The notes under the pieces: generated by a model
Database searches by the model: none
What the model was told of the DNA's origin: nothing
The model's input: the letters and a program-made list of their open reading frames with translations, nothing else
Part shown: one piece after another, positions 1 to 9,446 of the stretch
Layout of the letters: the number at the start of each line of letters is the position of its first letter
How positions within the stretch are numbered: the stretch's first letter is position 1
Origin: Sphingobacterium athyrii
GTDB taxonomy: Bacteria; Bacteroidota; Bacteroidia; Sphingobacteriales; Sphingobacteriaceae
Assembly: GCF_003071065.1 (NCBI RefSeq)
Contig: NZ_QCXX01000009.1
Location: forward strand, 186,001-250,000
DNA: 64,000 nt
Direction: 5' to 3'
Translations under genes and position numbers: made by a program

Positions 1-303
1 TTTTCCAGAAAATGAGTTGGAAAGTACAAGCAGATTCGCTCCTGTACTTTTGACAGCTTCTGCGATAATGCTCGCATAAGCCTGATTGACAAAGGAAGAA
101 AGCTGATCTGTATTGACCGTTAGTACCTTTGATGCACCATAGTTGCCCAGTGTAGCAAGTTCATCCTGTGCGACATTGCCAATCGAGATGGCAATAAGGT
201 CGGTGCCAGTATTATCGGCGATGGCTTTCGCATAAGAAACGACTTCAAAAGCAGACTTTTTGAATTTTCCATCGGTATTTTCTACATATACAAGTATTGA
301 CAT
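1..303 (-). CDS. etfA: Electron transfer flavoprotein alpha subunit, N-terminal part (cut by window edge)
   Basis: Reading the minus strand from the ATG at 301-303 gives about 101 codons starting MSILVYVENTDGKFKKSAFE with no stop before the window edge. The N-terminal alpha/beta fold with a stretch AIADNTGTDLIAISIGN is typical of EtfA domain I. EtfA binds FAD in its C-terminal domain, which lies outside the window, and with EtfB passes electrons from acyl-CoA and similar dehydrogenases to the quinone pool. It follows etfB by 21 bp on the same strand, the usual two-gene operon. Function is secure from the pairing; the missing C-terminus cannot be checked. Confidence 0.88.
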   Translation of the reverse strand, partial: MSILVYVENTDGKFKKSAFEVVSYAKAIADNTGTDLIAISIGNVAQDELATLGNYGASKVLTVNTDQLSSFVNQAYASIIAEAVKSTGANLLVLSNSFSGK

Positions 304-324
304 AGTTTTTTCGGAATTTAATGA

Positions 325-1062
325 TTAAATAACTTTGGCCTCATCATGTAACAACGAAACCAGTTTCTCAACTTCTGCCGCATCAACGAGTTTTACAGTG
401 CCGCGTGGAGCTGGAGTCTCATAATTAACAATGTGGGAAAGCGTATCAACTGCGGATGGTTCCAACACATCCAATGGTTTGGTCCGTGCGCTCATAATAC
501 CGCGCATGTTAGGTATCTTAGGCTCTGCGACTCCTTCCGCTGTACCAATAACAATTGGAAGTTTGGCGGTTAACACCTCTTTACCACCTTCTATTTCACG
601 TTCAATACTGACAGCATCAGCAGCGATATCGATCTTCTTGGCAATGGATACCGATGGTATATTCAGTAATTCTGCAACGATTGCACCAACTTGCGCCCCA
701 TTATAATCAATGGATTCCCGTCCAGTTAAAATAAGGTCAAAAGCATTGTCTCTGGCGTAGTTTGCGATTTGATTGGCAACAAACCAAGCATCTCTCGGAA
801 TGGCATTAATACGTACTGCATTGTCAGCGCCTATAGCTAATGCTTTGCGAATGGTCGCATCGGTTGATGCATCTCCAACATTGATGACAGTCACTGTACC
901 TTTTCCTCCTTCAGCTAATTCAACTGCCTTTGAAAGGGCAATCTCGTCATAAGGGTTTATAATAAACTGCACCCCAGTTGTATTAAAGGCAGTGTTGTCA
1001 TTTGTAAAAGTGATCTTCGATGTAGTGTCAGGGACATTACTTATACAAACTAATATTTTCAT
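325..1062 (-). CDS. etfB: Electron transfer flavoprotein beta subunit
   Basis: This 245-residue protein begins MKILVCISNVPDTTSKITF and has the family's usual length of about 250. The motif NPYDEIALSKAVEL near residue 36 and the segment LTGRESIDYNGAQVGAIVAE around residue 112 are characteristic of the EtfB nucleotide-binding fold, which holds structural AMP. With EtfA it forms the soluble heterodimer that accepts electrons from flavin dehydrogenases. It is first in the operon with etfA just downstream. The long non-coding stretch upstream should hold its promoter; I did not find a clear TAnnTTTG box. Confidence 0.93.
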   Translation of the reverse strand: MKILVCISNVPDTTSKITFTNDNTAFNTTGVQFIINPYDEIALSKAVELAEGGKGTVTVINVGDASTDATIRKALAIGADNAVRINAIPRDAWFVANQIANYARDNAFDLILTGRESIDYNGAQVGAIVAELLNIPSVSIAKKIDIAADAVSIEREIEGGKEVLTAKLPIVIGTAEGVAEPKIPNMRGIMSARTKPLDVLEPSAVDTLSHIVNYETPAPRGTVKLVDAAEVEKLVSLLHDEAKVI

Positions 1063-1537
1063 ATACGATTGGTTTTACCCAAACTTACCATATTTTCTCC
1101 CAAATAAAAAGCCCTCAACCGCTTAATATTTTGGTTTACCTGGGGTTTTTGTTATTGTATTATTTTGAATTTATAATGATTTTTCGCTTATTATTTTGTT
1201 GTATTTGTAATTTATAGTCTGTTTTATAATTTTTTTAATAAATTTTTCTAAATTCTACATGTATTTTTTCAATAAAAACAAACCGTCAGTATAGTGTCAT
1301 TTTGTATGCTTGCATAGTATTTTTGATGGCATATATTTGTTGTGGAGTTATTGCTCGATAGCGAAGGACCGAGCGAGCACAAAGAAACCTAAAGTGTTAA
1401 CTAACACTTGCTCTACGTGAAAAATGCAGGGGAAACAGGTGGATCGATCGGATAATTTATAGTATGGAAACGCGGGCATTATAAAATAATTGTTTACAGA
1501 TGAGCCCAATTTTAGTTAAATTTGAAATAAAAAAGAT
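1063..1537. other. Divergent intergenic region with a short perfect inverted repeat
   Basis: These 475 bp separate etfB (minus) from the TPR gene (plus) and hold no convincing ORF. The stretch 1140-1330 is very AT-rich. A perfect 8-bp inverted repeat AAGTGTTA/TAACACTT lies at 1392-1409 with a 2-base centre, and GCTCG/CGAGC at 1353-1374 could pair just before it. These could be an operator or part of a leader RNA. No tRNA or known riboswitch was recognised. Confidence 0.5.
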
Positions 1538-1870
1538 ATGTCAACACGATTGGATCAACTCAACGAATTTTTGAAAGAGAGCCCTGAAGATCCTTTTTTA
1601 AAATATGCCATTGCTGCAGAGTACCTGAAACAAAATAATGAGCAGGAAGCTTTAGACAGATTTGAGAAGCTGATCAATAGCCATCCGGACTACGTCGGAA
1701 CATATTATCATCTGGGAAAATTATACGAAAAACTGGACAAACAGGAGCTTGCGATCAAAACATATAAACAGGGAATTGATATTGCACGTAAAAGCCGCAA
1801 TTTCCATGCATTGGGCGAGTTACAAGGCGCTTTATCATTTTTGGACGAAGACGAAGATGATGATTTTTAG
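1538..1870 (+). CDS. Small TPR-repeat protein
   Basis: The 110-residue product contains tetratricopeptide repeats, clearest at residues about 20-50 (FLKYAIAAEYLKQNNEQEAL) and 53-86 (YYHLGKLYEKLDKQELAIK), and ends in an acidic tail LDEDEDDDF. There is no signal peptide, so it should be cytoplasmic. TPR helices bind partner proteins; the partner cannot be guessed here. The ATG at 1538 follows an A-rich stretch rather than a strong Shine-Dalgarno, usual in Bacteroidota. Neighbours (etf genes, an envelope lipoprotein) give no functional hint. Confidence 0.8.
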   Translation: MSTRLDQLNEFLKESPEDPFLKYAIAAEYLKQNNEQEALDRFEKLINSHPDYVGTYYHLGKLYEKLDKQELAIKTYKQGIDIARKSRNFHALGELQGALSFLDEDEDDDF

Positions 1871-1954
1871 TTCTTTCTAAATTTTTGGTATCTAATTTGT
1901 TATGAATTTTATGGGTGAAACTATTAGATGCTGATTTTTTGAATTTGGAAAGAG

Positions 1955-2374
1955 ATGAAAAGGTTTATTTGGACAGTAGGAGTGATGGTAATGATTGGAT
2001 TAGGAGGGTGTGATAATCCGAAACAGAGTGTGGCTGCCTATAAAGATAATTTGCAGGAATTAAAAGGAAGAGACAAAGCTGAAATTGTGATCGGAGAATA
2101 TAAAGGGGTGATGCCCTGTGCGGATTGCGACGGTATAGAGACCCTTATTTCTTTACATAAAGACAATACCTATAAATACTCGTCCAAATATCTTAACAAA
2201 AGCGATGATGTTTTTGTGCGCGAGGGAAAGTGGAAATTGGATGAAAATATAATCACGTTGGATGGTGTCGATTATAAATTCAAATTGGGCAATCATATCT
2301 TGAGTCAATTGGATCTATCAGGTAATGATATTACGGGTGATATTTCCAAATACTATGTACTGACGAAGAATTGA
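1955..2374 (+). CDS. NlpE-like lipoprotein with CxxC motif
   Basis: The 139-residue protein starts with a lipoprotein signal peptide whose lipobox LGGC puts the lipidated cysteine at residue 19. The segment GVMPCADCDGIETLI around residues 52-64 carries the C55-x-x-C58 motif of the NlpE N-terminal domain (copper-resistance/envelope-stress lipoprotein family). Only the N-terminal domain is present, as in many Bacteroidota members. E. coli NlpE reports envelope and redox defects to the Cpx system; no Cpx-like genes are nearby, so the role here is inference. It is transcribed towards the cysteine desulfurase and shares a bidirectional terminator with it. Confidence 0.8.
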   Translation: MKRFIWTVGVMVMIGLGGCDNPKQSVAAYKDNLQELKGRDKAEIVIGEYKGVMPCADCDGIETLISLHKDNTYKYSSKYLNKSDDVFVREGKWKLDENIITLDGVDYKFKLGNHILSQLDLSGNDITGDISKYYVLTKN

Positions 2375-2400
2375 AATTTGCCGCGGGATATAACATTTAT

Positions 2401-2452
2401 ATAAAAACAAAAAAATCCGAAGAGAATTCTCTTCGGATTTTTTTGTTTTTAT
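2401..2452. terminator. Perfect bidirectional terminator
   Basis: A 52-bp perfect palindrome centred between 2426 and 2427, with core ATCCGAAGAGAATTC and A-runs/T-runs on both flanks. It lies between convergent genes (NlpE-like lipoprotein, plus; cysteine desulfurase, minus) and works as an intrinsic terminator read either way. Confidence 0.93.
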
Positions 2453-2464
2453 CTTCCTACAGTT

Positions 2465-3601
2465 CTATCTACTTTTTGAACAAAGTTCTTTTAAAGTTGA
2501 CACAACAAAATCCACTTCTTCTTTAGTATTGTTCTTGCAAAAGGAGAATCTCACCGAAGGCCGGTCAGCATTTGTTTTGATTGCCCCAAGCACATGAGAG
2601 CCAATATCGGTCCCCGAGCTACAGGCGCTTCCACCGGAACAGGATATGCCTGCTATATCCAAATTGAATAATAACATATCGGCAAGATCACTGCAAGGGA
2701 AAGAGACATTCAGTACCGTGTATAAAGATTTTTCCGGTTCGACAACGCCATTGAATTCGATATCCGGAATAGCATTTTGTAACTCTTCAATCATATATGA
2801 TTTAAGGGCTTGAATATAAGCTTGGTGCTCATCCATGTGCTCATAGGCAAGTTCCAACGCTTTCGCGAGACCAGCTATCCCATAAACATTTTCGGTGCCG
2901 CCACGCATATTCCGTTCCTGGGCGCCACCATAAATCAATGGTTTGATTTTGTTATTAGCGTTGATATAGAGGAAACCTACGCCTTTCGGACCGTGAAACT
3001 TATGGGCTGCACCAGTAATAAAATCAATTTTAAGCTGACCCAGATCATGCGGATAATGCCCCATGGTCTGTACCGTGTCGGAATGAAATACGGCATTGTA
3101 TCGCTGACATAATTCCGATATACGTTGGATATCATTGAGGTTGCCGATTTCATTATTGGCGTGCATAATAGAAACAAAAGTACGGGGATTGCTACTTAAG
3201 AGCTCTTCCAGTTGATTAAGGTCTAAATTACCTTTACTGTCTACATTGAGTAAATCAAGATGAACTTTTCCCGCCTTCTCAAGCTCTTCCAGCGTATGCA
3301 GGACAGCATGGTGTTCTATTGGTGAAGTGATCGCATGCGTGATGCCAAAGTCCGTGATCGAACGTACGATGGCCATATTGTCGGCTTCGGTGCCCCCCGA
3401 AGTAAAGAAAATTTCTGCCGGAGATACATGGAGTAGGTTGGCGATCGTTTTCCGTGCTTTTTCTACGATTGTTTTTACTTGTCTTCCGTGACTGTGAATA
3501 GAAGATGGATTTCCAAAGTTGTTATCCATGACATCTACCATTACTTTAATAACTTCAGGATCTAAGGCTGTAGTCGCAGCATTGTCAAAATATACTTGCA
3601 T
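2465..3601 (-). CDS. Cysteine desulfurase (NifS/IscS class)
   Basis: This PLP enzyme of 378 residues removes sulfur from L-cysteine as an enzyme persulfide for Fe-S clusters and thiolated cofactors. Visible signatures are YFDNAATT at the N-terminus, SGGTEADNMAI (residues 68-78), the PLP-binding lysine K201 in AAHKFHGPKG, and the active-site cysteine C327 in GGSACSSGT. The mobile-loop cysteine without a long insertion fits the IscS/NifS group more than SufS. No iscU, iscR or suf genes are next to it, so its sulfur acceptor is unknown. Length and start are standard for the family. Confidence 0.92.
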   Translation of the reverse strand: MQVYFDNAATTALDPEVIKVMVDVMDNNFGNPSSIHSHGRQVKTIVEKARKTIANLLHVSPAEIFFTSGGTEADNMAIVRSITDFGITHAITSPIEHHAVLHTLEELEKAGKVHLDLLNVDSKGNLDLNQLEELLSSNPRTFVSIMHANNEIGNLNDIQRISELCQRYNAVFHSDTVQTMGHYPHDLGQLKIDFITGAAHKFHGPKGVGFLYINANNKIKPLIYGGAQERNMRGGTENVYGIAGLAKALELAYEHMDEHQAYIQALKSYMIEELQNAIPDIEFNGVVEPEKSLYTVLNVSFPCSDLADMLLFNLDIAGISCSGGSACSSGTDIGSHVLGAIKTNADRPSVRFSFCKNNTKEEVDFVVSTLKELCSKSR

Positions 3602-3775
3602 GGTGCAAAATTACAAATCTCAAAAGTAAATCAAATGCATTAAATGACTTATTTTAATCAGAATTTGGTCGTTTTTTTAGGCCGTGCTGAAATCGTTGCG
3701 ACAAATTCCGTCTGAACCGAGGGAGAGTCGATCTTTCCCCGTTTTGGAAGAAATATTTTTTTGAACCTACGTAGA

Positions 3776-5407
3776 TTATGGTAAAGGTGCATGTTGCCTA
3801 CGGATAATTATAATAAGGAATCCAGCCAGAGCGATTGCTAAGCCAATGTACGCAGCGATATCACCAGTTTTGGTATATGTTGTAATTTCCTCGTTTAAAT
3901 TGATTTCCTGATTCAATGCGGCGGGTACCCACCATTTTGTCTGCTGTACAATATCACCGCGTTGATTGATAAAGCCGGATATCCCAGTATTTGCCGATCG
4001 GGCAACCCAGCGTCTATTTTCAATGGCCCTTAGTTTGGCATATTGCAGATGCTGGTCTTTCCCCGAAGTATTGCCCCACCAGCCGTCATTGGTAATGATC
4101 GCGATAAACTGAGCTCCTTTTTTAACATATTTCGCCACATAGTCACCCCAGATGGATTCGTAGCAAATGACCGGGGCAGCACCGATACCACTCTGGGCAT
4201 AGAAAACCGAAGGCTCGGCCTGTTTCCCATACCCGCCTGTCGTGCCACCAAAAGCTTTAAATAAGGGTTTTAAAAAATTCATCGCCGCGCCAAAGGGCAT
4301 CTGTTCCACACCAGGGACCAATTTGGATTTATGATAAAATTGCAGTTTGGATGAGTAATCGATCAATGTTGCCGCGTTAAAGTTGTCCTGGTAAATATTA
4401 GGCGCAATCTCACGTGCGGTCGTTGTCTTCGCATAATTATATAATTGATAACTCTCTATACCCGATAAGACATTACCGTTTTTGTACCGATCCAAAAATT
4501 GCAGAATCCGTTGATAGGAATAAGTCTCACGAAGATTTTCTTCATCAAAATCACCATTTTGTGAAAGGGCGGTTTCAGGCCAGATAAAAAACTCCGTGTT
4601 TGGTTTCGCTACGGAATTAGAAAGAGAAAACAAGGTGTTCAATTGTTCTTCAGGACTGATCCGAAACTTGATGTAAGGATTCACGTTCGGTTGTACGACC
4701 ACGACCTGGGCTGGGTTTTGATGCTCCTCGTAGCTGAAATAACGAACCAAAGAATAGGCAGTGGGAACCACTGTGACCAACAGCAGGCAAAAGATAGGGA
4801 CAAGTCTGTTTTTGAGCTGGTAGATCCCTTTCCGATTGAGGTAAAGCACAAAAACCAAGATATTGACCAACCAAATCCATATAGATCCGCCGTACACACC
4901 GGTCATGTCGTACCATTGGATCAATTGATGAAAGTTGGCAAAACCGTTTCCTAAAGTCATCCATGGAAATGCCAGATCCCAGGAGGCGTGTAGAAATTCA
5001 TAGCTGATCCAGAACCCCATCAATCCAAAAAGGGACAATAGCAGTGAAGTTTTACGCTTTAATCGATAATACAGGAAAAACGCAAGAGCCATTAAAGCTG
5101 CCCCCAGGCAAAAAGGGATCAAGCTGATCAGAATTGCCGCAAAAGGAGGCATAACTGCTGAGATGGAATTATATACCCAGTAAATGGATGCCGTATTCCA
5201 GACAACAGCCATTAGACCCGCCGTTAGGAAAATCTTCTTTCCTTTTTTTTTAATTGTTTCGCTACGGATGATGTTTTCCAGTGCAATCAATAGGGGTATA
5301 AACCCAATAAAGAGCAGTAGGCTGGAATAGGGGATGGGAGGCCACCCCAACCACAATAAAAAGGCACTTAAAAGTGCCAATAAATAGTTATTCTTCACAA
5401 TACCCAC
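3776..5407 (-). CDS. lnt: Apolipoprotein N-acyltransferase
   Basis: The 543-residue inner-membrane enzyme performs the last step of lipoprotein maturation, N-acylating the diacylglyceryl cysteine. Several hydrophobic helices occupy residues about 8-215, followed by a nitrilase-like periplasmic domain and a last TM helix at about 517-535. The catalytic triad is visible: E278 in FFIWPETA, K360 in FYHKSKLVPG and C415 in VICYES. It lies 5 bp downstream of the PH/SHOCT gene, so they are probably co-transcribed. The many lipoproteins of this window would be its substrates. Confidence 0.95.
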   Translation of the reverse strand: MGIVKNNYLLALLSAFLLWLGWPPIPYSSLLLFIGFIPLLIALENIIRSETIKKKGKKIFLTAGLMAVVWNTASIYWVYNSISAVMPPFAAILISLIPFCLGAALMALAFFLYYRLKRKTSLLLSLFGLMGFWISYEFLHASWDLAFPWMTLGNGFANFHQLIQWYDMTGVYGGSIWIWLVNILVFVLYLNRKGIYQLKNRLVPIFCLLLVTVVPTAYSLVRYFSYEEHQNPAQVVVVQPNVNPYIKFRISPEEQLNTLFSLSNSVAKPNTEFFIWPETALSQNGDFDEENLRETYSYQRILQFLDRYKNGNVLSGIESYQLYNYAKTTTAREIAPNIYQDNFNAATLIDYSSKLQFYHKSKLVPGVEQMPFGAAMNFLKPLFKAFGGTTGGYGKQAEPSVFYAQSGIGAAPVICYESIWGDYVAKYVKKGAQFIAIITNDGWWGNTSGKDQHLQYAKLRAIENRRWVARSANTGISGFINQRGDIVQQTKWWVPAALNQEINLNEEITTYTKTGDIAAYIGLAIALAGFLIIIIRRQHAPLP

Positions 5408-5412
5408 CTATT

Positions 5413-6132
5413 TTATAAACTGGATAAAACTTCTCTTTTCTTTTGCTCGTATTCGTCCTGAGTGATCAATTGCTTGTCGAAGAGTGTTTTTAGTTTTTTC
5501 AGTTTTAATGTAATTTCATCATCTTCCTCCTCTACTATCGGAGCAACCGGAACGGGAGCCGCCGGCGGTGTAACCGGAGCAGATGCCGCAGGTTGTACCG
5601 CGGGGGACGGAGGAGTAATGACCGGTGCCGGTGTTGCCGCCGGAGCTGGAGCTTGCTGGCTGGGTTCAGCCTTCTCAACAACGGTCTCCCGGGAACTGCT
5701 TGGCGCAATGACGATCTTTTCCTTTTCAGCGGCCAACTCAGCTTTTTTATAGTTTTCAAGAGCAGCCTTGATATATTGGTAAAGTTTTCTTGCCTGAACT
5801 TTTGGAATGTAGTCAATACTTAAATTCTCTCCGGTAAAAGGAATGACAGTGACTTTCGAACCAAAGATTTCCTCTTTGAAGGCAATATCCTTAATATCCT
5901 GCCAGCCGAAAATTTCAAAATCCGTCGCCAGCCCCAATTTCGTAAATTCGCACATAAAAATGCGCTTGTTGCTGATGGTGATACTGTCCGGTAAAATTGT
6001 TACCGCCGGTTTTTTCTGTACGGCAATATAATCTATTTTTTCTCCTGGAGTAAGCATGTCCTGGACCTTAGTAATCAATTTTTCAATGATTTTTATATCC
6101 TGTCCGTCCTGTGCAAATTGTTCCATGTTCAT
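5413..6132 (-). CDS. PH-domain protein with C-terminal SHOCT motif
   Basis: The 239-residue protein has a bacterial PH-like domain at residues about 25-125 (KRIFMCEFTKLGL, WQDIKDIAFKEEIFG), a low-complexity Pro/Ala-rich linker from about 150 to 200, and a C-terminal SHOCT helix pair LKTLFDKQLITQDEYEQKK. SHOCT motifs commonly end proteins that assemble or bind membranes. There is no signal peptide. The linker coding region is unusually GC-rich against its neighbours. It sits between rsmI and lnt on the same strand with a 5-bp gap to lnt. The cellular role is unknown. Confidence 0.78.
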   Translation of the reverse strand: MNMEQFAQDGQDIKIIEKLITKVQDMLTPGEKIDYIAVQKKPAVTILPDSITISNKRIFMCEFTKLGLATDFEIFGWQDIKDIAFKEEIFGSKVTVIPFTGENLSIDYIPKVQARKLYQYIKAALENYKKAELAAEKEKIVIAPSSSRETVVEKAEPSQQAPAPAATPAPVITPPSPAVQPAASAPVTPPAAPVPVAPIVEEEDDEITLKLKKLKTLFDKQLITQDEYEQKKREVLSSL

Positions 6133-6168
6133 GTCAAATACGTTTTAGTAATCAAAGATTGTCAAAAT

Positions 6169-6840
6169 TTATTCCAATCCACCTACACAAAATACAAATT
6201 CTCCTTTAATTGGATTGTTTTCAAAGTGTAATTTTAAATCAGTTAATGTTCCGCGGACATTTTCCTCGTACAGCTTACTTAATTCCCTGGAGATAGAGGC
6301 TTGCCTTTCTGCTCCGAAAATAGTAATAAACTCTTCTATTGTCTTGAGGATACGGTGTGGTGATTCATAGAAAATCATTGTTCTTTTTTCTTCCGCCAAT
6401 GCCTTTAATCGCGTTTGGCGTCCCTTTTTCACAGGAAGGAAACCTTCAAAGCAGAAGCGGTCATTAGGCAGGCCTGAGTTGACCAATGCTGGAACAAAAG
6501 CGGTTGCACCGGGTAGGCATTGTACCTCTAGTCCCTCTTTGATAGCCGCCCGGACCAATAAAAAACCGGGATCGGAGATCGCTGGTGTCCCAGCATCTGA
6601 AATGAGGGCGATGTTTTGCCCTTCTTTCAGAAATTTGATGATTTCAGAAACCGCTTTATGTTCGTTATGCTGATGGTGCGCAAAGACCTTTTTATCTATC
6701 CCAAAATGCTTTAAAAGGGGAGCACTTGTCCTTGTATCCTCTGCTAAGATGATGTCTACTTCTTTCAGAATATTGACTGCACGAAAGGTCATGTCCTCCA
6801 GATTGCCAATAGGTGTTGGAACTAAATATAACATGGTCAA
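6169..6840 (-). CDS. rsmI: 16S rRNA (cytidine1402-2'-O)-methyltransferase
   Basis: The 223-residue product starts MTMLYLVPTPIGNLEDMTFR and has the tetrapyrrole-methylase fold motifs of RsmI: AEDTRTSAPLLKHF (about 35-48), SDAGTPAISDPG (about 101-112), PGATAFVPALVNSGLP and YESPHRI (about 155-161). RsmI uses S-adenosylmethionine to methylate the 2'-OH of C1402 in the ribosomal P site. It is the first gene of a minus-strand run with the PH/SHOCT gene and lnt and is divergent from the aldolase gene. Length is slightly under the E. coli protein, as often seen in Bacteroidota. Confidence 0.94.
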   Translation of the reverse strand: MTMLYLVPTPIGNLEDMTFRAVNILKEVDIILAEDTRTSAPLLKHFGIDKKVFAHHQHNEHKAVSEIIKFLKEGQNIALISDAGTPAISDPGFLLVRAAIKEGLEVQCLPGATAFVPALVNSGLPNDRFCFEGFLPVKKGRQTRLKALAEEKRTMIFYESPHRILKTIEEFITIFGAERQASISRELSKLYEENVRGTLTDLKLHFENNPIKGEFVFCVGGLE

Positions 6841-6926
6841 AGTTAAGTTTTTTTTACTATATAATATGTGCTAAAACATTCTGCCTCTTTTGGAGTTATT
6901 TTCTAATATAAATTCACGTATAAATT

Positions 6927-8000
6927 ATGCAATACATTGAAAAAATACAAGCACATCTTGCTGCAGAAGCAGATTATCTATTAGCGTTTGACAAACCTGC
7001 GGTTTCTAAAACGATGCTCCATCTTCCCGGAGAGGCATTTATCGATCAGGTATATGGTAGCAGTGACCGCACACCACAGGTTCTACGCAGTTTAGGGCAG
7101 CTTTTTGGAACCGGTCGGTTAGCCAATACAGGATATCTGTCCATATTGCCGGTAGATCAGGGAATAGAACACAGTGCCGGAGCTTCCTTTGCGCCTAACC
7201 CGCAGTATTTTGATCCGGAGAATATCGTGAAATTGGCATTGGAGGGCAACTGTAACGCGGTAGCATCGACTTTTGGCGTATTGGGTGCAGTATCGCGAAA
7301 ATACGCCCACAAAATTCCTTTCTTGGTCAAAATCAATCATAACGAATTGTTGACCTATCCCAACCGTGCTGATCAAATCCTGTACGGAACGATACGCGAA
7401 GCCTGGAATATGGGGGCGGTAGCCGTTGGAGCGACTATTTATTTCGGTTCGGAAGAATCTGACCGTCAGATCATCGAAGTCGCAAAGGCCTTTGAAGAAG
7501 CACATTCACTTGGTATGGCTACTGTATTATGGTGCTATTTGCGAAATTCAGCATTTAAAACAGGAGACAAGGACTATCATCTGGCAGCAGATTTGACTGG
7601 TCAAGCCAACCACCTTGGCGTGACGATCAAAGCAGATATCATTAAACAAAAGCTTCCCGAGCTGAACGGTGGCTTTAAAGCCCTTAATATGGGGAAGAGC
7701 AGCTACGGTAAATTAGATGAACGGATGTATACGCAGTTGTCATCGGATCATCCGATTGATCTTTGTCGCTACCAGGTGCTCAACTGTTTCGCCGGTAGAG
7801 CCGGGCTTATTAATTCGGGCGGGGCGTCCGGGCAGAATGATATACAAGAAGCCGTAAAAACCGCTGTGATTAATAAGAGAGCCGGCGGGACAGGTTTGAT
7901 ATCGGGCCGGAAGGCTTTCCAAAAGCCGATGCAGGAAGGTGTGGAATTGCTCCATGCGATCCAGGATGTCTATTTATGTAAAGAAGTTACGATAGTATAA
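6927..8000 (+). CDS. fbaB: Class I fructose-bisphosphate aldolase (FbaB/DhnA type)
   Basis: The 357-residue protein contains ILPVDQGIEHSAGASFAPNP (residues about 72-91), FLVKINHNELLTYPN and the C-terminal block INSGGASGQNDIQEAV, matching the DhnA-type class I aldolases that use a Schiff-base lysine rather than a metal. It cleaves fructose-1,6-bisphosphate into dihydroxyacetone phosphate and glyceraldehyde-3-phosphate, reversibly, in glycolysis and gluconeogenesis. It is divergent from rsmI and followed by serS, which has its own promoter. No sign of damage. Confidence 0.9.
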   Translation: MQYIEKIQAHLAAEADYLLAFDKPAVSKTMLHLPGEAFIDQVYGSSDRTPQVLRSLGQLFGTGRLANTGYLSILPVDQGIEHSAGASFAPNPQYFDPENIVKLALEGNCNAVASTFGVLGAVSRKYAHKIPFLVKINHNELLTYPNRADQILYGTIREAWNMGAVAVGATIYFGSEESDRQIIEVAKAFEEAHSLGMATVLWCYLRNSAFKTGDKDYHLAADLTGQANHLGVTIKADIIKQKLPELNGGFKALNMGKSSYGKLDERMYTQLSSDHPIDLCRYQVLNCFAGRAGLINSGGASGQNDIQEAVKTAVINKRAGGTGLISGRKAFQKPMQEGVELLHAIQDVYLCKEVTIV

Positions 8001-8028
8001 GATGTGTAGTGGATAATCACTGTAATTA

Positions 8029-8060
8029 TTGCCAAAAAGCGGCAATTTTCACTATCTTTG
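8029..8060 (+). promoter_or_regulatory. Predicted serS promoter
   Basis: TTG at 8029-8031 and TATCTTTG at 8053-8060, spaced 21 bp, fit the Bacteroidota sigma-ABfr pattern. The start codon of serS is 32 bp downstream. A small inverted repeat TTGCC/GGCAA (8029-8045) overlaps the -33 region. Confidence 0.65.
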
Positions 8061-8091
8061 TTCACTATTTTTTAAATAACACATTTATATT

Positions 8092-9363
8092 ATGTTGCAA
8101 TTAAATTATATCCGTGAAAACAGGGATACGGTTATCGAAAGATTGGCTGTCAAGCATTTCAAGGAAATTGGATTGGTCGACGAAATCATCAGTTTGGATG
8201 AAGACCGCCGTAAGATCCAAGCGGAATCGGACGCACTTTCGGGCGAAGCTAATGCGGCAGCAAAACAGATTGGAGATCTGATGCGCCAAGGAAAAAAAGA
8301 AGAAGCTGAAGCCGTTAAATCCCAATCGTCCGGATATAAAGAGCAGGTGAAGCAACTGTTGGATAAATTAGGAGCGATCGAAATCGAGTTAAATGATAAG
8401 ATTGTACAATTGCCTAATTTACCGCATCAATCCGTTCCTGCAGGTGTAAGTGCCGATGACAATGAGGTGGTTTTAACCAACGGGGAGATTCCCGCTTTAT
8501 CAGAAGATGCGTTACCACATTGGGAATTGTTAAACAAATATGATATCGTGGATCTAGAGCTCGGCGTAAAAGTTGCCGGAGCGGGATTTCCGATTTATAA
8601 AGGCAAAGGGGCGAAATTACAGCGCGCATTGATCAATTTCTTTTTGGATCAGGCAGCCGAACAAGGGTATGAAGAGGTACAGGTGCCCATTTTGGTTAAC
8701 GAGGACTCAGCTTTTGCTACAGGGCAGTTGCCCGACAAGGAAGGACAGATGTATTATGTCAACAATGATAATCTATATTTGATCCCTACTGCAGAGGTAC
8801 CGGTAACCAATATTTACAGAGATGTGATTGTCAAGGAAGCACAGTTTCCGATTAAGCATTGTGCTTATACACCATGCTTCCGCCGCGAGGCAGGTTCCTA
8901 TGGTGCCCATGTGCGCGGTCTGAACCGTCTGCACCAGTTTGATAAAGTAGAGACTGTGCAAATTGTTCATCCTGAAAAATCGTATGCGGTGTTGGAGGAA
9001 ATGAGCCTGTATGTACAAGGTTTGCTTCAACAATTGGAACTGCCTTATCGCGTGTTGCGTTTATGTGGAGGCGATATGAGCTTCACTTCTGCGTTGACCT
9101 ATGATATGGAGGTGTATAGTTCTGCGCAAAAACGTTGGTTGGAAGTATCTTCTGTTTCCAATTTTGAAACCTATCAAGCCAATCGCCTGAAAGTGCGTTT
9201 CAAAAATTCAGATGGAAAAATGCAATTGGCCCATACATTAAATGGTTCAGCCTTAGCGCTGCCACGTATTGTCGCTGCGATTTTGGAGAATAATCAAACG
9301 GACAAAGGTATCCGGATACCATCAGTTTTGGTACCTTATACCAAATTTGAATATATCGATTAA
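8092..9363 (+). CDS. serS: Seryl-tRNA synthetase
   Basis: The 423-residue class II synthetase has the N-terminal helical arm (residues about 30-105, rich in K/E/Q) that contacts the long variable arm of tRNA-Ser. The catalytic core shows motif 2 in CFRREAGSYGAHVRGL (about 263-278) and motif 3 in NGSALALPRIVAAILE (about 384-399). It charges tRNA-Ser, and tRNA-Sec where present, with serine. Length is normal. A strong terminator follows. Confidence 0.97.
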   Translation: MLQLNYIRENRDTVIERLAVKHFKEIGLVDEIISLDEDRRKIQAESDALSGEANAAAKQIGDLMRQGKKEEAEAVKSQSSGYKEQVKQLLDKLGAIEIELNDKIVQLPNLPHQSVPAGVSADDNEVVLTNGEIPALSEDALPHWELLNKYDIVDLELGVKVAGAGFPIYKGKGAKLQRALINFFLDQAAEQGYEEVQVPILVNEDSAFATGQLPDKEGQMYYVNNDNLYLIPTAEVPVTNIYRDVIVKEAQFPIKHCAYTPCFRREAGSYGAHVRGLNRLHQFDKVETVQIVHPEKSYAVLEEMSLYVQGLLQQLELPYRVLRLCGGDMSFTSALTYDMEVYSSAQKRWLEVSSVSNFETYQANRLKVRFKNSDGKMQLAHTLNGSALALPRIVAAILENNQTDKGIRIPSVLVPYTKFEYID

Positions 9364-9409
9364 ACGAACGAATTAAATAACAAATTTCTAAATTGGGATT
9401 TGTGATAGT

Positions 9410-9446
9410 AAGAGACTCTACCTAAGCAGGTAGAGTCTCTTTTTTG
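9410..9446 (+). terminator. Intrinsic terminator after serS
   Basis: Stem AGAGACTCTACCT (9411-9423) pairs perfectly with AGGTAGAGTCTCT (9428-9440) around an AAGC loop and is followed by a T-run. Confidence 0.93.
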